Shown: piece after piece, positions 59,809-64,000 of the stretch | How positions within the stretch are numbered: the first letter of the stretch is position 1 | How the letters are laid out: the number at the start of each line of letters is the position of its first letter | NCBI GenBank assembly: GCA_018398805.1 | Contig: JAGFBZ010002394.1 | Span: 206,001 to 270,000 of the forward strand | Reading direction: 5' to 3' | DNA: 64,000 nt | From: Hirundichthys speculiger | Lineage: Eukaryota > Chordata > Actinopteri > Beloniformes > Exocoetidae | Notes under the pieces: model-generated | The model's input: the letters and a program-made list of their open reading frames with translations, nothing else | Told to the model about the DNA's origin: nothing | The model's database searches: none | Made by a program: the position numbers and the translations under genes

Positions 59809-60254
59809 CCCTTCTTTGTTTTTTTTTATTAAGATTTTTTTTGGCACTAGTGGCCTTTACTAATAGTGGAGAGACAGGAAAGGGGGCAGAGAGAACGGGG
59901 AAGACACGCGGCAAAGGGCCGTCCTGCCGGGAGTCGAACTCACAACCAACCGCATGAGGACTGTGGCCTCTGTACATGGGCCGCCTGCCCTAGCCACTGC
60001 AGGTGATCAAAAAAATGACAGCGTCACCTCCCTGTGACAATGGCAAGCATTGCAAGTGTACAGTTGGAGAACTGTACACTTTTGTTTAAGGTGCATTAAA
60101 CAAAAGTCGCATTGTCTTTTGTTTAATGCAAACAAACATTTTGAAAGTGACGCCCTGCATAATGTAATAGGTACATTATGCAGGGCGGCCCCAGCAGCTT
60201 CTTTCTGCTGTGGCCGCCCTTCTTAAAACATAAAGAAGGGCAGCCCCCTTCTTT
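59809..60254 (-). mobile_element. SINE-containing insertion with 9-bp TSD
   Basis: CCCTTCTTT occurs at 59809-59817 and 60246-60254 and bounds a 428-bp insertion in the L1 endonuclease. On the minus strand its 3' part (60002-59818) is a tRNA-type SINE: A-box-like TGGCTAGGGCAGG, B-box-like GTGAGTTCGACTCCC, the tail CCTGTCTCTCCACTA and an A-rich end. The 5' part (60245-60003) is not SINE but a run of hairpins and a copy of the 57.6-kb repeat. Confidence 0.75.
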
Positions 60255-60263
60255 ATGTTTTAA
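60054..60263. repeat. Five consecutive hairpins
   Basis: Arms: 60054-60065/60070-60081; 60093-60106/60116-60129; 60152-60166/60172-60186; 60185-60197/60205-60217 (one mismatch); 60223-60240/60246-60263. All others pair perfectly. The last hairpin includes host L1 sequence and the target duplication. Confidence 0.9.
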
Positions 60264-60414
60264 CTCAAATCTCTCTTTAAAGTTTAGTTTATTTGTAAGG
60301 AGAATCACAATTCGTCTGTGGCCTGATTTTATATGATGAAAAGAACATATTTGTGAATCCCATTCGCTTTAGTTTTTCATGTTCTTTATTCTGTAAATAA
60401 GTTTCTTGTAGGTA

Positions 60415-61113
60415 TACAGTGATCCCTTGCCACTTCACGGTTTGAGTACCGCGGTTTTAGTGCTTCGCAGATTTTTTTCAGAAATATATAATATAATTTA
60501 AAACATTTTTAAAAATCGCAGAAACATCACAGGATGTTTTGTCCGCGTTCTCTCACAGTGAAGAAATGCTATGAGCCAGCCTGGCCCCTTTAAAAAGGTG
60601 GCCTTATGGGTAATGATGTGGCTTTATGGGTAATGTAGTGTGTGTGTTGTGGGACGGCAGAACGAAAACGGGGTTAGATGAAAAGTGTAGTGAGCATCAA
60701 CAGCAGCCCAGCGTGTATAGATTTACATTCTCTGTTAACCGACAGGAGCCCAACAATACAACCTGTGTGATGTTACAAGTTCCTGCAGTGCCAGAATAAA
60801 GTGCTTGTTCCACGCAGAGAAAACCGGACTCTTTGTTTTGTTGTTGCTAACGTGTTAGCCGCTAATTACGAGCCAAAAATAGCACAATACCAGCAGTTTG
60901 TTTACTACAGTTCAGAGACCAGAGGCTGTGAAGGAAACAGAAAGACCACAGTTGAGCCTTTGTCTTGTTTCACTGCAGTGCCTCGCTACTTTTTGGGGGG
61001 TTTTAAACATATTTTAAACACATTATTGAGGCTCGGGGGGCTCTGGCTCCAGATCGTGGATTTTGATTGTCGCGGGGGGGGGGGGGGGGGGGGGGGGGGG
61101 CATCGGTCCTAGA
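60415..61113. mobile_element. Possible pogo/Tigger-like element
   Basis: After TA at 60415 the sequence CAGTGATCCCTTGCCACTTC followed by CGCGG-type repeats resembles Tigger-type ends. The right side near 61050-61113 has a matching GATCGTGGATTTTGATTGTC region but is eroded by a 27-G run (61074-61100). No transposase seen. Confidence 0.4.
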
Positions 61114-61312
61114 ATCCTGCTTCTCTTTACAGTAAGTGTCAACAGTAAGGGAAAGCCTCTTCTCCTAGAGGAAGGGGGCCCCTGTGGCAGTTCTACATGG
61201 CTTTCCCTTCAAAAGTCCTAATCAGTCCCTTACAAGCCTCTCTTAGGCGTATTTGTCATTTCTAAGAAAAGAGAAGACAATGACTCAACTTTGAGACATG
61301 ATCTTCTTTTCC

Positions 61313-61910
61313 TCAATCTTGTAGAGGAGGTGATGAGGCTCCTGCTGCTCTCCTGTGGACTTGAAGTTTTTCTCTGATTGCTTGTTCACGAATTTCTTCC
61401 TCTCGTCGCTGTCCAGCTCCCATCACATTCCATGCTGATCGCACCATCTGTTCCGTCAGGCTCTCTTTCGTCATTATCTTTGTAACTTGCAGGCCTCTGC
61501 TAATCATGTCCATTGTTGCTTCCTGTGCCAATTGGTATCATTCTCATAGAACACCCTCATTTATTATGGAAACGGGGTTTGAAATCTGCCCCTTCAGGTA
61601 CATTATACAACTTCAAATTCGTCCTGCGAGATCTACTTTCTTGGCCAATAAGTTAGTTGTCCTTCTCAAAACTTTTAGGATCTTGGTTAGCACTTGTTTG
61701 GCATTCTGGACCCAGTCTTCAACGTTGTCAATCCAAGTCTGTTTTCAGCTCTGAACTGAAATCCTGAAAATCGCGACAAAGGCTCACAATTCTTCTAGAA
61801 CAATGAGCGATGTAGCATTTGAGTTCGCTAGCTTCGAGAATACTTGTAGTTGTTTGGTCGCTCATTTTGTCATCAGTCTTGCCTTTAACTTGCTTATCTC
61901 TTTTCACCAT
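61313..61910 (-). pseudogene. L1-like ORF1 N-terminal fragment
   Basis: The frame 61910-61728 reads MVKRDKQVKGKTDDKMSDQT. The frame 61531-61313 includes REEEIREQAIREKLQVHRRA; between them the DNA codes for YNVPEGA in another frame, an L1 ORF1 signature. Coiled-coil-like, polar sequence. Several frame breaks. Confidence 0.45.
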
Positions 61911-62589
61911 ATTCTCCCTGTGTATTCCTTGGTTTCATTTGGATTTGGAAAAAAATAAATGCTAAATATTAAAAAAAAAAAATCAACAAAAGGTGACTCC
62001 AAGGCAGGGGTCTCTTAATGTTTATCAATTACGCAGGGCGAACTAGCAATACTTTTGAGAGAGCTATCGATTTAAGCTGCCAATTTTGGTGACCTCGTCA
62101 CCGGAACCCCCACCATTTACCATGTTTAACTAAAGACAATAAGAAGAAAAGGGGATCAAGTAGAAGCAAGGAACTGCGATGGTAGCGTCTTAGTCCGCAG
62201 TAGCAGTACTTCACTGAAGTAAAATGATAAAAACATGCTGAAAGTGATGCTGTCCCGAACCCCCCCCCCCCCCCCCCAATAAAAAACAAAATAAAACACT
62301 TAAAACTAAACCTATACTTGTCCCTCTCTCTGAGGCAAGCTGCAGGTTAAACATCCTTTCCAAAAACTTCTGGTCCCACAGTCTTTCAGTCCTACCCAGG
62401 AAGGCTCCCAGTTATGTTATTTACAACATTAAACTCTCTTAACAATAATGTAGGGGGAAAACAACTGCTGAACAAGTGGGTACTCACATACCTATATGTA
62501 TGAAAACATATGAAACAAGTCAAGGAGTGATTAGTCACCTGATTAGTGGCTCAGGTGATTAACCATCGCCAGGCTGTATAGTCCAAACC
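61911..62589. other. No gene seen; poly(C) run
   Basis: Non-coding by inspection; a C run of about 17 lies near 62262-62278. Confidence 0.5.
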
Positions 62590-63190
62590 TTGACACAGTC
62601 CTATAATTTGCTGAACTTCTGCTCCATAAACTTCTGGGCTTCGCCAGGTGAGTCGCAGGTGGACACGTCATCCCACGCACAGCACCGGGCCGGGTAGAGC
62701 AGGTGGAATCTGACGTTTTGATACAGGGGTCGTTTAACATCGCTGATTGCAGCTCTCTTCTTACTAAGAGTTGCGCTGACATCCTGATAGACTTTTGTGG
62801 TTCCCTGGTATTTCAGTTCATGACTCCTGGCCCAATGCAGCACAGCTTCTTTCTGCTGGAATCTAAAGAAACAGACTAGGAATGTGCGGAGGATGACCTC
62901 TGACCAGTTCTGGAAGTCGGGATCCGATGGGCTCTCTCCAGTTCAGGCGTTGTGGGGAAACCATCGGGGCCATATCGCTTCCATCAACACACCCGACATA
63001 AATTTTATGGGATCTTAGCCATCTTCACTACCTTTCCGGGATATTCACTATATGGAGACTGGATCTCCGTGAGCGGTTCTCGAGGTCATCGCACCAATCC
63101 AGAAGAGCCTGCTTTTGGTGGGTCAGGAGGTTTGTTAGCTGCAAAGGGTGCTAGCTTACCTGCAGCATGCGTGGCCGGAGTCTGTCGGTT
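62590..63190 (-). pseudogene. L1-like ORF1 C-terminal fragment
   Basis: The frame 62843-62601 reads LHWARSHELKYQGTTKVYQD and KRPLYQNVRFHLLYPA, the C-terminal RNA-binding part of fish L1 ORF1. An upstream frame with ELERAHRIPTS continues it. Minus strand, broken by frameshifts. Confidence 0.65.
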
Positions 63191-63444
63191 GGTTCGTTTT
63201 GCTTGTTTAGAGTTGCTCACTTTGTAAGAAATTTCTTAGACTGAGTCCAGAAACTAAAATTACATCAAGATAGGTTCCAAAAATCACAGTAAAACCAGGG
63301 TTACAGAAAGTGAACCAGGAGACTTCGCGCGTGCGTCCTCTTCCTACATGTCACAACTGGACGTCCGACAGCAGACAACAAAAAAATAAAAAGTATCAGA
63401 GCAGAAACACCAACAAGAGTCCTCAGAATTCTGTAAAAGTCCTG

Positions 63445-63595
63445 CTGACGAAGACCAGAGGGTGGGAACATATTACACCAGTTTAAAATCCCTGCATTTG
63501 CTCCCCCTGTGCTTCAGGATTGATTTTTAAGGTGCTTTTATTAGTTTATAAATGTCTTAATGGTCTTGGGCCTTATTTATCTGACCTCCTGTTAC
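63445..63595 (+). mobile_element. L2-like LINE RT C-terminal fragment
   Basis: In shifting plus-strand frames it codes for HWLPV-like and VLLLVYKCLNGLG-like peptides (AGTTTATAAATGTCTTAATGG region), as in the L2 C-terminus at 19440-19540. Only ~150 bp remain. Confidence 0.55.
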
Positions 63596-64000
63596 AGTTT
63601 TCTTTGATTGCTTAAGCATGATTTTCAAAACATGACACAATTAGCACAACCACACACCCAATTGTTACCATATGAAACACACGTTTCACATTACTATACA
63701 CTGTTTGCACGAGTTACACTCTGCTGTGATAAACCTAATACACTTTTAGCACTTCTACTTCCCTATGATTAGAGTAGGCTACTATCAACAAAGTACAAAT
63801 ATAATGTAAATTCACCAAACACTACACAAGACCAATGTTGCAGACTGAAGAAACTCATTTCTCAACACGCCCAAAATGTTGACATGCAAGAATCATAATA
63901 CTGTAACAAAACATCACTTTACGTATTGTAAGTTACTATGAAAAAAAAGACCTTTTCGACTTAAAAATTGTGGACATGCGCCCCCTAGTGGCCCCGCCAT
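63596..64000. repeat. Possible mariner-like repeat end
   Basis: The block starting ACAGTTTTCTTTGATTGC and continuing with CACACACCCAATTGTTACC resembles a dispersed fish DNA-transposon end. It runs off the window and no ORF is present. Confidence 0.35.

Larger units (their letters stand above)
58860..60410 (-). pseudogene. L1/Tx1-like LINE ORF2 endonuclease fragment
   Basis: The minus strand from 60410 reads LQETYLQNKEHEKLKRMGFT and KLNFKERFELKHKEG. After the 428-bp insertion (59818-60245) it continues FVLIRGTIDGNPVTLMNIY and APPGSDLSF, then GGDLN and HPGGRDYSHFS. These are L1-type apurinic endonuclease motifs. It decays past about 59300 with many stops. Orientation is minus and no RT catalytic motif remains. 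Confidence 0.7.

Noticed and set aside
1..64000. CRISPR arrays, operons, rRNA genes or functional tRNA genes
   Set aside because: None found. The tandem repeats are SRCR units or transposon sequence, and the only tRNA-like sequence is the SINE head near 59.9-60.0 kb.

Overview
The window looks like genomic DNA from a teleost fish, most likely a percomorph. The evidence is GT-AG introns with matching phases, tandem scavenger-receptor cysteine-rich (SRCR) exons, an NLR-type linker exon plus PRY-SPRY exon, and fish-type repeats: L2 with (ATTGA)n tails, L1/Tx1-like, Ty3/gypsy, BEL/Pao, Tc1, hAT, piggyBac, PIF/Harbinger and a tRNA SINE. There is no bacterial gene organisation. Most long ORFs are transposon pieces or chance frames.

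Layout. 1-1534 is repeat-rich intergenic DNA with a large inverted repeat. 1535-6651 is a defective endogenous retrovirus on the minus strand: two LTRs, 5-bp target duplication TTTCC, env remnants, no recognisable gag-pol. It lies just upstream of the last exons of an NLR-family gene on the plus strand (7289-7970), whose PRY-SPRY exon carries a frameshift. 8-12.6 kb holds a piggyBac remnant, simple repeats and a retroposon tail.

12.6-47.3 kb is the core: one minus-strand gene for a membrane protein with many SRCR domains. Read 5' to 3' (high to low coordinates) it has a 33-nt linker exon, SRCR exon B6, then four A+B exon pairs (A5/B5, A4/B4, A3/B3, A2/B2), a truncated A1, B1, a transmembrane exon and a short cytoplasmic-tail exon. 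All junctions checked are phase 1 up to the transmembrane exon, then phase 0. The repeat unit is about 2.2 kb where free of transposons. Shared transposon insertions (Tc1 beside B1 and B3; a long LTR-like element beside B2 and B4) show that a two-unit block was duplicated. The upstream signal-peptide exon was not firmly located. Introns are loaded with a 9-kb gypsy element, three hAT elements with 8-bp duplications, an L2 LINE, Tc1 copies and a BEL/Pao fragment.

47.3-64 kb is mostly repeats: a long inverted-repeat element, a PIF/Harbinger element, L2 tails, a hAT pseudogene, a diverged tandem repeat, L1 fragments on the minus strand, and a SINE-containing insertion whose 5' part is a run of consecutive perfect hairpins. 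One unrecognised two-exon candidate gene lies at 54242-55128 on the plus strand.

All calls are by eye. Element family names rest on motif recognition, not on database searches.
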